DNA of 64,000 nt from Deinococcus gobiensis I-0 (GCF_000252445.1 NC_017790.1:1966501-2030500), one strand, 5' to 3'; counted from the stretch's first letter, positions 1 through 13,159 are shown. Program-made: numbers and translations. The notes: generated by a model from the letters alone, not told the origin.

Positions 1-4
1 TTCC

Positions 5-1273
5 ATGCTGGCCGTCCTGATTCTGGTCGTGACCGTGGCCCTGGTGATCTGGCGGCCCGGCGGATATGCCGAGGCGTGGTTCGCGCTGGCCGGCGCGGCG
101 CTGGCCCTCGTGACCGGCGTGGTGCATGTGAGCGACCTGCCTACCCTGTGGAACGCCACCTGGAACGCCACGCTGACCCTGGTGGCCCTCATCGCCCTGA
201 GCCTGCTGCTCGACGCGGCGGGACTGTTTCGCTGGGCCGCGCTGCACGTCGCGCGCTGGGGCGGAGGCAGCGGGCGGCGGCTGCTCGCGCTGCTGGTGGT
301 GTTCACGGCGGTGGTCGCGGCGGTCTTCGCCAACGACGGCGGCGTGCTCATCCTCACGCCCATCGTGCTGGAACTGGCCTCGGCCCTGAAGCTCGACCGC
401 GCCGCCACGGTCGCCTTCGCGCTCGCGGTGGGCTTCGTGGTGGACGCGGCCAGCCTGCCGCTGCCGATCTCCAACCTGACCAACATCATCGCCGCCGACC
501 ACTTCGGCTGGAACTTCGCCGAGTACGTGCGGGTCATGCTGCCGGTGAACCTCGCGGTGGTCGTCGCCTGCCTGGTCACGCTGCTGCTCGTGTACGGCCG
601 CACGCTGCCCAAACGCTACGACCTGGGCGAGCTGCCCACCCCGGGAGACGCCGTGCGCTCGTGGGGCGTGTTCCGGGCGGGCTGGGTGGCGCTCGGCGCG
701 CTGCTCGTCGGGGTCTTCACGGCCGAGCGCCTGGGCGTGCCGCTCTCGGCGGTGGTGGGGGCCTGCGCCGCCGGGGTCGCCCTGGTGGCCGCGCGCAGCC
801 GCGCCGTGCAGACCTGGGCGGTCCTGCGCCGCGCGCCCTGGGGCGTGGTGGTCTTCAGCCTGGGCATGTACGCGGTGGTGTACGGCCTGCGCGGCGCAGG
901 CGTGACCGGGCTGTACGGCGACTGGATGGCCGCCCAGGCCGAACACGGCCGCCTGGCCGCCGTGCTGGCCCCCGGCCTGAGCGTCGCCGCCCTGAGCGCG
1001 GGCCTGAACAACCTGCCCGCCCTGCTCACGGCGCTGCTGGGCCTGGACCATATCCAGTCGGCCAGCCGCGACCTGCTGGGCTACGCCGCCCTGGTCGGCG
1101 CGGACATCGGCCCCAAGCTCACGCCCATCGGCTCGCTCGCCACGCTGCTGTGGCTGCATATCCTGCGCGGGCGGGACGTCGAGGTGGGCTGGGGCGAGTA
1201 CCTCAAGGCCGGCCTGATCCTGACGCCCCCGGTGCTACTGGTCGGGCTGCTGACGCTGTGGCTGGTGTACTAG
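5..1273 (+). CDS. arsB: ArsB-type arsenite efflux membrane protein
   Basis: Polytopic inner-membrane protein of 422 residues, close to the usual ArsB length, hydrophobic throughout. It has the ArsB/NhaD hallmarks: FANDGGVLILTP near residue 110, DAASLPLPISNLTNI near 155, and in the second half GLNNLPALL near 340 followed by ADIGPKLTPIGSLATLLWLH. By family it would expel arsenite (or antimonite) using the proton gradient or an ArsA ATPase. No arsR, arsC or arsA is visible, though the gene starts at the very edge of the window, so partners or an earlier start could lie outside. It converges on recD2, which ends about 40 bp downstream. Confidence 0.85.
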   Translation: MLAVLILVVTVALVIWRPGGYAEAWFALAGAALALVTGVVHVSDLPTLWNATWNATLTLVALIALSLLLDAAGLFRWAALHVARWGGGSGRRLLALLVVFTAVVAAVFANDGGVLILTPIVLELASALKLDRAATVAFALAVGFVVDAASLPLPISNLTNIIAADHFGWNFAEYVRVMLPVNLAVVVACLVTLLLVYGRTLPKRYDLGELPTPGDAVRSWGVFRAGWVALGALLVGVFTAERLGVPLSAVVGACAAGVALVAARSRAVQTWAVLRRAPWGVVVFSLGMYAVVYGLRGAGVTGLYGDWMAAQAEHGRLAAVLAPGLSVAALSAGLNNLPALLTALLGLDHIQSASRDLLGYAALVGADIGPKLTPIGSLATLLWLHILRGRDVEVGWGEYLKAGLILTPPVLLVGLLTLWLVY

Positions 1274-1313
1274 CGGCTCGTCTCCAGAGGGGAGGGCGGT
1301 TCTCCCCCGCCCC

Positions 1314-3422
<2,109 letters not shown>

Positions 3423-3798
3423 CGCCGCGCAGCATAGCGCGGGCCAAAGCATTCTGTGGTGAGCGTAATGGTGATGAGGCGAGGAGTAGAGAAGGCAGGG
3501 GCGGGTGCTGTGTAGAGGCAAAGAAGGGCCACCGGACCACTCCGACCACCCAGCTCCCCCAAAGGCCGTCGTGCGCGCAGCGCGCGGGCCATTCCAACGC
3601 TATGCAGCTGGCCCCGAGCTGAGCCGTCACGCCGTAAAGCAGAGCCGCCCCGCCGACTTCCGGGACGACTCTTTGCCGAGCGCAGCGAAAAGCTCCCCCT
3701 CCTCTGGGGGGGGGCTGGGGGGAGGAAAAGCGGAGCCAGACCACCTCCAGCCCGAGAAACCTTCCTGTTCTCCCCGTCCCACATGCTATTTTTCCGTT
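3423..3798. other. Non-coding gap between divergent recD2 and sbcD
   Basis: 376 bp with no convincing gene. The outer ends hold the two leaderless -10 hexamers: TATGCT on the minus strand (3431-3436) for recD2 and TATTTT on the plus strand (3787-3792) for sbcD. The middle (roughly 3650-3730) is rich in C-run/G-run complementarity (a CCCCCTCCTC stretch followed by GGGGGGGG and GGGGGGAGG). It could fold strongly and looks like the small dispersed non-coding repeats known in Deinococcus genomes. I cannot confirm repeat status from one window. Confidence 0.4.
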
Positions 3799-4992
3799 AT
3801 GCGCGTACTTCACACCGCCGATTTCCACGCCGGGCGGCTGCTGCGCGGCTTCGACCGCACCCCCGAGATCCACGACGCCCTGACCGAGATCGCCGGGCTG
3901 GCCCGCACCGAACGCGCCGACGCCGTGCTCGTGTCGGGCGACCTGTTCGACACGGGCAACCCGTCGGCCGGGGCCGAACACGCGGTCTTCGACTTTTTCC
4001 TGCGGCTGCGCGACGCGGGCATTCCGGGCATCGTCATCGCCGGAAACCACGACTCGGCGGCGCGGCTCGCCAGCGTGACAGGGCTGCTGGGCTGGGTGGG
4101 CGTACAGGTGGTGGCCCAGCCGACCGCCAACCCCCTGGACATGGTGCGCCGCATCGAGACGAAGGGCGGCGAGACGCTGACGGTGGGCGCGCTGCCCTAC
4201 CTCTCCGAGCGGCGGCTGGTCAAGGCGGCCGACCTGCTGGGCGGCGACACCGGCACGTGGCGGCAGAAGTACCGCGAGGGCATGGGCTTTTTCCTGCGGC
4301 GGCTGGGCGAGGGTTTCTCGGGGGGCAGCGTGAACATGCTCATGGCCCACGCCACGATGGACGGCGCGGTCCCCAGCGGCTCCGAACGCTCCATGCAGTT
4401 CGACCTGACCAACAGCTACACCCTCTCGGGCCTGCAACTGCCCGCCGGGGCGCAGTACGTGGCGCTCGGACACGTCCACAAGCCGCAGACGGTCAGCGAG
4501 GCGCCGCTGGCCTGTTACCCCGGCAGCGTCATCCAGCTCGATTTCGGCGAGGGCGGTGAGAAGAAGCAGGTCAACCTGATCGAGGTGGAGGCCGGGCGCC
4601 CGGCGCGCATACATGCCCTGCCGCTGGCGAGCGGGCGTGAGCTGCGGACCCTGCGGGTGGACCTTGAGCAAGTCGAGGCGCGGCTCTCGAAGCTCCAGGG
4701 CTTCGACGGGCTGCTGAAGGTGGTCGTGCGCGCGCCCGCCGGAACCGCGCTGCCGGGCCTGAAGGACCGCGTACTGAAGCTGGCCCCCAACACGCTGGCG
4801 GTCGAACTCGACGCGGCGCAGGAGGACCTGGCCCTGCCCGAGCAGAAGCGCGAGGGCCTGAGCCTGATGGAGCTGTACGAACGCTACTGGCGCGAGCGCC
4901 GGGGCGAACTGCCCGCCGACCTGCGCGCGGCCTTCCGTGAGGCCGACCTCCAGGCCCACGAGGGCGAGACCGGGCCGGAGGCGGTGGCGTGA
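3799..4992 (+). CDS. sbcD: SbcD exonuclease subunit of SbcCD
   Basis: Calcineurin-like metallophosphoesterase (Mre11 type), 397 residues. The five phosphodiesterase signatures are visible in order: D7-x-H9 in HTADFHAGR, VSGDLFD near 48, GNHD near 82, a HATMD histidine, and GHVH near 218. With SbcC it forms the Mn-dependent nuclease that opens hairpins and trims blocked DNA ends; in D. radiodurans sbcCD contributes to double-strand-break repair. The start is the ATG that places the first metal motif at the N-terminus, with TATTTT 6 nt upstream. The stop overlaps the sbcC GTG (GTGA), so the pair is translationally coupled. Confidence 0.95.
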   Translation: MRVLHTADFHAGRLLRGFDRTPEIHDALTEIAGLARTERADAVLVSGDLFDTGNPSAGAEHAVFDFFLRLRDAGIPGIVIAGNHDSAARLASVTGLLGWVGVQVVAQPTANPLDMVRRIETKGGETLTVGALPYLSERRLVKAADLLGGDTGTWRQKYREGMGFFLRRLGEGFSGGSVNMLMAHATMDGAVPSGSERSMQFDLTNSYTLSGLQLPAGAQYVALGHVHKPQTVSEAPLACYPGSVIQLDFGEGGEKKQVNLIEVEAGRPARIHALPLASGRELRTLRVDLEQVEARLSKLQGFDGLLKVVVRAPAGTALPGLKDRVLKLAPNTLAVELDAAQEDLALPEQKREGLSLMELYERYWRERRGELPADLRAAFREADLQAHEGETGPEAVA

Positions 4993-7724
4993 GGCCGCTG
5001 CACCTGGAGTTGCAGGGCTTCACGGCCTTCCGGCAGCCGACCACGCTGGACTTCGGCGACCTCGATCTCTTCGCGCTCGTCGGTCCGACCGGCAGCGGCA
5101 AGAGCAGCCTGCTCGACGCCATGACCTTCGCGCTGTACGGCCAGACGGCCCGGCTGGGGGCCTCGGGCCTCGACGCGCTCATCTCGCAGGGCGAGCGGGG
5201 CCTGAGCGTGTCGCTGACCTTCGAGGTGAGCGGCGTGACCTACCGCGCGACGCGCACCAAGGGCCGCAAGGCCGCTGAGAACGACGTGCGTTTCGAGCGC
5301 CGGGACGAGGACGGCCGCTGGACCGGCCTGAACGACGGCGGCGTCAAGGGCATCGGCGAGCGCATCCGCCGGGCGGTGGGCCTGGATTTCAAGACCTTCG
5401 CCCGCAGCGTGATGCTGCCGCAGGGCCAGTTCGCGGCGCTGCTGCACGGCTCGGGCAAGGACCGTCAGGCGCTGCTGGGCGAGCTGACCGGCCTGGACCA
5501 CGTACAGACGATGCAGAAGGTCGCTGCCGAACGCGCCAAGGAACTCAAGCACGAGTCGCAGAGCCTGAGCAGCGTGCTGGCGACCGAGTACGCGGGCGTG
5601 ACCCCCGAGGCCGCCGCCGCCCTGCGCGCCGAACGCGAGCGCCAGAGCGCCGAGGCCGAGGGCCTGAGCGACGCCCGCGAGCGCCTCCAGACCCAGGTGG
5701 GCCGCCTGCGCGACGCCGAGAAGGTCTGGCGCGCCCGCGAGGACACCCGCCGCCGCCTGGGGGCGCTCGACGCCCGCGCCGTCAGCGTGCGCGAGGGGGC
5801 CGAACGCGCCGCGCAGGCCCGCCGGGTCGCCGGGGTGCTGCCGCTGCTCGACCATGCCGAGCGCGCCCGCATCGCCCATGAGCGCGAGGCCCGCGCGCTG
5901 GACCAGGCCCAAGAGGCCGCCGACACCGCCGCCCGCACTGCGGCCCAGGCCGCCGCCGCCCTGGCCCGGGCGCAGGCCCAGGAGGCGCGCATTCCCGAGC
6001 TGGAGGCCCGCGCCGAGACGCTGCGCGGGGCCGAGGCCGACGCCGCCCGCCTGAAACGCGCCGGGGGCACCCCCCAGACCACCCACCCGCAGCCGCTCGC
6101 CTGGGACGAGGACGCCTTCTACGCGGCGCGCGAGGGCGTGCAGAAGCTCGACAAGCTGCGCGGCGAGCGGGTGCAGGTCGAGGCGCAGAAGGCCGCGCTG
6201 GAGGCCGACCGCGCCCGCCAGGGCGCCGAGCTGGGACAGCTGAAGGCGCTGGAGGCCGAGCAGGAGCGGGTCAAGCGCGAGGGCCAGAGTGCCAAGACCG
6301 ACACCGAGCGCGCCGAGGCTGAGCTGCACGCCGCCCAGATCGACGCCGGCGTGGCGGCCTACCGCACCCACCTGCATGTGGGCGAGCCGTGCCCGCTGTG
6401 CGCCCAGACGGTCCGCACGCTGCCCGATACCCCCCCCGCCGACCTCTCTCGCCTGGAACAGCAGGCCGCCGCCCTGAAGGCCACCCTCGAAGGCCGCCGC
6501 CTGCGCTACAAGGAGATCGGGCTGGAGCTGACCAGCCTGCGCCGCTCGACCGAGGCACGTACGGCGACCCTGGCCGACTGGGACGCGCAACTCCGGCAGC
6601 GCGAGGCCGACCTGCGCGAACTGGAAACCCATATCACGGGGGACCCGCAGCTCGACGCCGCGCGGCTGCTCGCGGGCCTGGCCGCCCAGGTGCGCGCCGC
6701 CGGCCCCGACCCCGCCCGCGCCCGGCAGGCCGCGCAGGCTGAGGTGCAGGCCATCCGCCGGGGGGGGCAGGAGGCGCAGGCGGGGCTGGGCCGCGTCCAG
6801 GGCGAGGAGGCCGCCGCCGGAGCCACCCTGCGGGCCGCGCAGGCCGCCGTCTCGGGCCGGGAGCGCGAGGCCCAGGAAGCCCAGACGGCCCTGAGCGGCG
6901 CGCTCGCGGCCCTGGGCGTGAACGCCGCGCAGGCCCGCGCCGCCGCGCTGCCCGAGGCCGACATCGCCGCGCACGAGGAGGCCGCCCGCACCTTCGGGGC
7001 GCAGCGGGCGCAACTGGCCGAGGCGCTGGCCGAACTCGAACGCCAGCTCGGGCCGGTGCCCTTCGACCCGGCCGAGCTGACCCAGGCGACCCGCGACCTG
7101 AGCGCCACCGACGCGGCCCTGAGCGCCGCCCGCGAGCGCGCCGGGGTGCTGGCCGAGCAGGAGCGCGCCCTGCGCGAGCGCCTGGAGCGCAAGGCGGCCA
7201 CCGAGGCCCGCGCCGCCGAGGCCGCCCGCACCTTCGACACCTGGCAGACCCTGACCAACTCGCTGCGCGCCAACGAGTTCCAGCAGTTCCTGCTCGCGGA
7301 GGTGGAGGCGCAACTTCTGACGCGGGCGGGCATCCTCCTGCACGAGATCAGCGACGGGCGCTACCGGCTGGCCCTCGCGGACAGTGAATACGTGGTGCAG
7401 GACCTGTGGAACGCGGGCGAGGTGCGCGGCGTGAAAACCCTGTCGGGCGGCGAGACCTTCCTCGCGAGCCTGGCCCTGGCCATCGCCCTGAGCGATTATC
7501 TCGCGGGCAACAAGATCCTGGGGGCGCTGTTTCTGGACGAGGGCTTCGGCACGCTGGACCCGCAGGCGCTCGAAGCGGTCGCCGGGGCGCTGGAAAACCT
7601 GCGTACCCAGGGCCGCATGGTGGGCGTGGTCACGCACGTCGAGAGCCTCTCCGAGCGCCTGCCCAGCCGCCTCCTCGTGACCAAGAGCGTGGCAGGCAGC
7701 AGCGTGCAGCGGCTCGACGGCTAG
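4989..7724 (+). CDS. sbcC: SbcC ATPase subunit of SbcCD
   Basis: A 911-residue SMC/Rad50-like ATPase. Walker A GPTGSGKSSLLD is near residue 36. Two long Ala/Glu/Arg-rich coiled-coil arms flank a zinc hook CPLC near residue 467. The ABC signature LSGGETFLAS is near 817 and Walker B LFLDEGFGTLD near 850. It supplies ATP-driven DNA tethering to SbcD. It starts with GTG overlapping the sbcD stop by 4 nt. Extreme third-position GC leaves a roughly 1,000-codon open frame on the opposite strand here, which is not a gene. Confidence 0.95.
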   Translation: MRPLHLELQGFTAFRQPTTLDFGDLDLFALVGPTGSGKSSLLDAMTFALYGQTARLGASGLDALISQGERGLSVSLTFEVSGVTYRATRTKGRKAAENDVRFERRDEDGRWTGLNDGGVKGIGERIRRAVGLDFKTFARSVMLPQGQFAALLHGSGKDRQALLGELTGLDHVQTMQKVAAERAKELKHESQSLSSVLATEYAGVTPEAAAALRAERERQSAEAEGLSDARERLQTQVGRLRDAEKVWRAREDTRRRLGALDARAVSVREGAERAAQARRVAGVLPLLDHAERARIAHEREARALDQAQEAADTAARTAAQAAAALARAQAQEARIPELEARAETLRGAEADAARLKRAGGTPQTTHPQPLAWDEDAFYAAREGVQKLDKLRGERVQVEAQKAALEADRARQGAELGQLKALEAEQERVKREGQSAKTDTERAEAELHAAQIDAGVAAYRTHLHVGEPCPLCAQTVRTLPDTPPADLSRLEQQAAALKATLEGRRLRYKEIGLELTSLRRSTEARTATLADWDAQLRQREADLRELETHITGDPQLDAARLLAGLAAQVRAAGPDPARARQAAQAEVQAIRRGGQEAQAGLGRVQGEEAAAGATLRAAQAAVSGREREAQEAQTALSGALAALGVNAAQARAAALPEADIAAHEEAARTFGAQRAQLAEALAELERQLGPVPFDPAELTQATRDLSATDAALSAARERAGVLAEQERALRERLERKAATEARAAEAARTFDTWQTLTNSLRANEFQQFLLAEVEAQLLTRAGILLHEISDGRYRLALADSEYVVQDLWNAGEVRGVKTLSGGETFLASLALAIALSDYLAGNKILGALFLDEGFGTLDPQALEAVAGALENLRTQGRMVGVVTHVESLSERLPSRLLVTKSVAGSSVQRLDG

Positions 7725-7827
7725 GGCGGCCGGGACCTCCGAAAGCCGCAGACCGCTTCTTAACGTCCTTCCCACTCTGTAGCCGCGCTGACGGGGCGCG
7801 GGGGCCCGGCCCGCCACGCTGGGCCCC

Positions 7828-8253
7828 ATGACCCAGAACGAGACGCTGTTCGAGACGACCTCCTCCGCCCACGGGGGGCGCGCCGGCCATGTCGAGGGCG
7901 AGGGCGGGCTGAACGTGCGCCTCGCCGTACCTGAGGCGATGGGCGGCGACGGCGGCGAGGGCAGCACGCCCGAGGGCCTGTTCGCGGCGGCGCTCGCGGC
8001 CTGTTTCGCCAGCGCGATGGGTGCGGTGGCCCGCGCCGAAAACTACCCCGAATTCGGAGATATGGAGGTCAGCGCGACCGCCGGCCTGAGCCTCGACGGC
8101 GAGGCGCACACCCTGCACGCTGCCCTGGACATCAAGCTGCCGGGCCTGAGCCGTGAGCAGGCGCAACATCTGGTGGACGGCGCGAAGGATATTTGCGCCT
8201 ACACCCGCGCCCTGAAGGGCAACGTGGACGTGGACTACCGCCTGCACGACTGA
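7828..8253 (+). CDS. OsmC/Ohr family peroxidase
   Basis: A 141-residue OsmC-fold protein. The two redox cysteines are present: C59 in LAACFASAMG and C123 in DICAYTRA, the spacing of Ohr/OsmC thiol peroxidases that reduce organic hydroperoxides. N-terminal GGRAGHVEGEGG and STPEGLFAAALA match the Ohr-like subfamily. Length is typical. It stands alone about 100 bp after sbcC. Which subgroup (Ohr or OsmC) is not settled by eye. Confidence 0.88.
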   Translation: MTQNETLFETTSSAHGGRAGHVEGEGGLNVRLAVPEAMGGDGGEGSTPEGLFAAALAACFASAMGAVARAENYPEFGDMEVSATAGLSLDGEAHTLHAALDIKLPGLSREQAQHLVDGAKDICAYTRALKGNVDVDYRLHD

Positions 8254-8329
8254 TCCGGATCGGGACAGGCTGCGCGGGAGGGGCATTGCTGCCGTTCAAA
8301 TGAACGTGAAACCCTATACGGCAGACAGC

Positions 8330-8356
8330 AGGGGCCGGGAGGCCATCTCGGCCCCT
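8330..8356. terminator. Stem-loop between convergent genes
   Basis: AGGGGCCG is paired with CGGCCCCT around an 11-nt loop, between the OsmC gene (plus) and the PIN-TRAM gene (minus). There is no long T run on either side. It probably serves both directions as a terminator or 3' end protector. Confidence 0.55.
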
Positions 8357-8363
8357 GTCCCAT

Positions 8364-9392
8364 TCAGGCCGGAATCTGTTCCTTGTCCAGTCGCGCGAAG
8401 ATCATGCGGCCCACGTTGGTCTGCATGTTGTTCACCACGACCACCCGCACGGGCTTGTTGCGCAGCTTGAGGCCGTCCTCGACGACGACCATCGTGCCGT
8501 CTTCCATGTATCCCACGCCCTGCCCCGACTGCTGACCGCTCTTGGTGATGGTGATGGTCAGGCTGTCGCCCGCCTGCACCTGCGGCTTGAGGGCCACCGC
8601 CGCCTCGTGGATGCTCAGGGCCTCCGCGCCGTGCAGTTTGGCGATGCGCAGGAGGTTGCTGTCGTTGGTCAGGATGCGCGCGCCCGTTTCGCGCGCCAGC
8701 CGGATGAGTTTGTCGTCCACACCCACGAGGTTCGGGTCGTCCCAGTCTTCGACGTGCAGGGGACGCTGCGCCCGCAGGTCTTCGAGGACCTTCAGACCCC
8801 GCTTGCCGCGCGTGCGCTTCTGGGGATCGGTGCTGTCGGCCAGGGTCTGCAACTCGCGCAGTACGAAGGCGGGCACCACGAGTTCGCCCTCCAGAAAGCC
8901 CACGCGGCTCAGTTCCAGCATCCGGCCATCGATGATGACGCTGCTGTCGAGCAGCTTGCCGCCGGGTTTGCGCCGCACCTGGGACGTGGCGAGCGCCCCG
9001 AAGGCGTCGGCGTTGCGCACCGCGAAGGTGATGAAAAAGGCCGCCAGCACCACCGTCACGATCAGGCTCAGGCCCCAGGAGGCGAAGGGCAGGGCACGCA
9101 GCAGGTTACCCAGCAGCACGCTCAGCAGCAGGGCCACGATCAATCCGAAGGTCGCGGCGGCGACGGTCTGGGGCGAGAGGCGGTCGTACCAGGCCCGGAC
9201 CCGCACGCTGCGCGCCAGCACGAACTTCTCGGCGCGGGGGGCCAGCAGCAGGCCCGTGAACATGCCGGCCAGCATCAGGCTGACCGTGTTGAGGGTGGCG
9301 GTCTCGGGCGACCCGGTCACCGCCAGGGCCACGCCACCGCCGTAACCGGCGATCAGGCCCAGCAGCATCATGGCGAGTCGGAACCACAGCAT
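8364..9392 (-). CDS. Membrane-anchored PIN/TRAM domain protein (YacL-like)
   Basis: 342 residues in three parts. The N-terminal hydrophobic region (about 1-125) has three to four membrane helices. A PIN nuclease domain begins at KLLDSSVIIDGRMLEL near residue 150 with further acidic residues (DDKLIRLA, TNDSNLL). The C-terminal TRAM domain covers about 280-342. This matches the YacL family, predicted to be membrane-bound RNases. The ATG at 9392 gives a membrane helix at once and has TACACT 8 nt upstream (leaderless). The start region faces the P450 gene head to head. Confidence 0.85.
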   Translation of the reverse strand: MLWFRLAMMLLGLIAGYGGGVALAVTGSPETATLNTVSLMLAGMFTGLLLAPRAEKFVLARSVRVRAWYDRLSPQTVAAATFGLIVALLLSVLLGNLLRALPFASWGLSLIVTVVLAAFFITFAVRNADAFGALATSQVRRKPGGKLLDSSVIIDGRMLELSRVGFLEGELVVPAFVLRELQTLADSTDPQKRTRGKRGLKVLEDLRAQRPLHVEDWDDPNLVGVDDKLIRLARETGARILTNDSNLLRIAKLHGAEALSIHEAAVALKPQVQAGDSLTITITKSGQQSGQGVGYMEDGTMVVVEDGLKLRNKPVRVVVVNNMQTNVGRMIFARLDKEQIPA

Positions 9393-9468
9393 CACTCCCC
9401 AGTGTAGCGGCCCGCCGCCAGAGACGGCCAGGAAAGCCGTCCCGCACGAAACGCGCGATACTGCACCG

Positions 9469-10749
9469 GTGCCCTCCTCCGCCGACCGCACGCCCGCCGC
9501 CCTGTCCGGCCTGCCCGAGTTCGCGCTGCCGGTCACGGACCCGGCTTTCGTCCAGGATCCCTACCCCCTGCTCGCGCGGCTGCGCGCCGAGCTGCCGGTC
9601 TTCCGCGACCCCGAGATGAACCGCGTGGTCCTGACCCGGCACGCCGACATCTCGGCGGCGCTGCGCGACAAGCGGCTGGGCCGCAGCGCCCTGCACCGCT
9701 ACTCGCGCGACGAACTCGGCTGGCCGCTGCCCGACCCCCGGCAGGCCCACTTCGACGCCTTCAACGCCAACCACCTCCTCGACTCCGAGCCGCCCAAGCA
9801 CACGCGGCTGCGCTCGCTGGTCAGTCTGGCCTTCACGCCGCGCCGGGTCGAGCGCCTCATGCCCCGCATCGAGGAGATTCTGGAAGCGCAGCTTCGCGGG
9901 CTGGGAGACGGGGGGCCGTTCGACCTCGTGTCGCGCTACGCCGAGCCGCTGCCCGTGACCGTGATTGCCGAACTGCTGGGCGTGCCCGAGGAAGACCGCG
10001 CCGGGCTGCGGCCCTGGTCGGCGGCTATCGTGCGGCTGTACGAGCCTTCGGCCAGCGCGCAGGCCCAGGCCGAGGCCGAACAGGCCGTGCTGGACTTCAG
10101 CGCCCTGATCCGGCGGCTGGCCGGGGAACGCCGCGCCGCGCCGCGCGACGACCTCATCACGGCGCTCGTGCAGGCCGAGGAGGGCGGCGACCGCCTGAGC
10201 GAACAGGAACTCGTGGACGCCTGCATCCTGCTCCTCAACGCCGGGCACGAGGCGAGCGTGAACGGACTGGCGGCCGGCGTGCTGGCGCTGCTGCGCCGCC
10301 GCGAACACTGGGAAGCGCTGGTGGCCGCCGCCTCCCACCCGGACAGCCTGCCGGTGTTCCGCACGGCCGTAGAGGAACTGCTGCGCTACGACACGCCGCT
10401 GCCCCTGTTCGAGCGCATCGTGCTGGAGCCGATGACGCTGCACGGCGCCGAGCTGCGCCCCGGTGAGCGCCTCTCGCTGCTGTACGCCAGCGGCAACCGC
10501 GACGAGCAGAAGTTCGCGCATCCCGACGAACTGTGGCTGGACCGCGACCCCAATCCGCACCTGACCTTCGGGCTGGGCATCCACTACTGCCTGGGAGCGC
10601 CGCTGGCCCGCCTGGAGCTGGCCCTGAGCCTGCGCGCCCTGTGCCGCGCGCTGCCGGGCCTGCGCCTGGCCGACCCGGAGGCGCCCGCGCGCTACACGGG
10701 CGGTTTCGTGATCCGGGGGCTGGAGCGGCTGGACGTGGTGGCGGGGTGA
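9469..10749 (+). CDS. Cytochrome P450
   Basis: Bacterial class I P450 of 426 residues from a GTG start. The heme-ligand loop FGLGIHYCLGAPLARLE has its Cys at residue 374, the K-helix ExxR is ELLR in AVEELLRYDTP, and the I-helix reads LLLNAGHEAS. The usual acid-alcohol pair there is E-T; here the Thr is Ala followed by Ser, which may change oxygen activation. Substrate is unknown. GTG 9469 is chosen because GATACT lies just upstream, as in the window's other leaderless genes. An ATG at 9370 would overlap the divergent PIN gene start. No ferredoxin partner is nearby. Confidence 0.88.
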   Translation: MPSSADRTPAALSGLPEFALPVTDPAFVQDPYPLLARLRAELPVFRDPEMNRVVLTRHADISAALRDKRLGRSALHRYSRDELGWPLPDPRQAHFDAFNANHLLDSEPPKHTRLRSLVSLAFTPRRVERLMPRIEEILEAQLRGLGDGGPFDLVSRYAEPLPVTVIAELLGVPEEDRAGLRPWSAAIVRLYEPSASAQAQAEAEQAVLDFSALIRRLAGERRAAPRDDLITALVQAEEGGDRLSEQELVDACILLLNAGHEASVNGLAAGVLALLRRREHWEALVAAASHPDSLPVFRTAVEELLRYDTPLPLFERIVLEPMTLHGAELRPGERLSLLYASGNRDEQKFAHPDELWLDRDPNPHLTFGLGIHYCLGAPLARLELALSLRALCRALPGLRLADPEAPARYTGGFVIRGLERLDVVAG

Positions 10750-11711
10750 ACGCCGCCGGGCCGACCTGCGCCGACCTGGACCGGTTCTGGGACCTGGGCG
10801 GGGTCACGGCCCTAACGGCGCTGGGCGGGGGCAGCATCAACGGGGCGTGGCGGGTGGAGGCGGGCACCGGGCACTTTCACCTGCGCGTCTACCGCTCGCC
10901 GGACCGGGCGCGGGCCGAGCGCGAACTGGCCGCCGTCGCGGTCGCCGTGGCGGCGGGCGTGCCCACCCCCGCGCCCCGGCCTGCCCGCGCGGGCGGCGTG
11001 CTGGCCCGGCTGGAGGCGGGCTGGGCCGCGCTCTTTCCGGCGCTGGACGGCGCCCCCGTGCCCCGCGCCGCCCTGACGGCCGACCATGCGGGGGGGCTGG
11101 GCCACTTGCTGGCCGAGGTCCACGCCCGGCTGCCCCGGCAGGTGCCCTTCGAGGTGCCGGGCCTGCACCAGCGCCCGGTCGGGGAAATCCTGACGCGCCT
11201 GGAGCGGATCGAGGCGGCGATCCTGGCATGGCCTGAACCCGGCGAGGTGGACGCCTGGGCGCTGGAGCGCACGCGCCAGCGGCTCGCCCACCTGCGGGCC
11301 TCGCCCCCGGCCGACCATGCCCCGACCTTCCCCGCGCGGTTCCTGCACGGCGACTTTCACGAAGGCAACGTCTTTTTTCTGTGCGGCACGCCGCACGCCC
11401 TGATCGACTGGGAGCACCCCCGCCTCGCCCCACGCGCCTGGGAGATCGTGCGCTGCCTGCACCTCAGTCTGCGCCTACATCCCGTGCTGGGGCAGGCCTT
11501 TCTGGACGGCTACCGGGCGCGGCTGCCCCTGAGCACCCCGGAACTGGCCGACGGCGCGGCCCTGTACGCCACCTTGCAGGAGCGCAACGTCTGAACCTAC
11601 GAGAGCATCTACCTGGAGGGCAACCCCGGTCCCCGGCAGTTCGTCCGGCCGCCGCCCTATGTGCCCTTCGTGCGCGACTGGGCCGCCAGCGGGCTGGGCA
11701 CGGGGGACTGA
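10746..11711 (+). pseudogene. APH-family phosphotransferase with an in-frame TGA
   Basis: Aminoglycoside phosphotransferase/homoserine kinase-like fold. The nucleotide-binding start is LGGGSINGAWRV, the catalytic loop is FLHGDFHEGNVFF and the Mg-binding motif is LIDWEH. GTG 10746 overlaps the P450 stop (GTGA), suggesting co-expression. Translation stops at TGA 11592-11594 after 282 residues. The same frame continues for 38 more codons with clearly protein-like sequence (TYESIYLEGNPGPRQF onward) to TGA 11709-11711. A TGG-to-TGA change (RNVW-TYES) is the simplest reading. It may be a nonsense mutation, a sequencing error or, less likely, readthrough. The catalytic core is complete, so the shorter product might still work. 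Confidence 0.7.
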
Positions 11712-11788
11712 GACGCGTCAGGACGGCCCGCTGGCCACCTCTCACAGACTTGTGAATTTCGGCACCTCCTCGCCTACACTGGGCCGCG

Positions 11789-13155
<1,367 letters not shown>

Positions 13156-13159
<4 letters not shown>

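Noticed and set aside
4884..7967. Very long open frame (about 1,000 codons) on the minus strand opposite sbcC
   Set aside because: Alternative frames stay open because of the extreme GC third-position bias. The plus strand has clear SbcC motifs, and the antisense protein is a low-complexity Leu/Ala/Gly/Arg composition with no family pattern.
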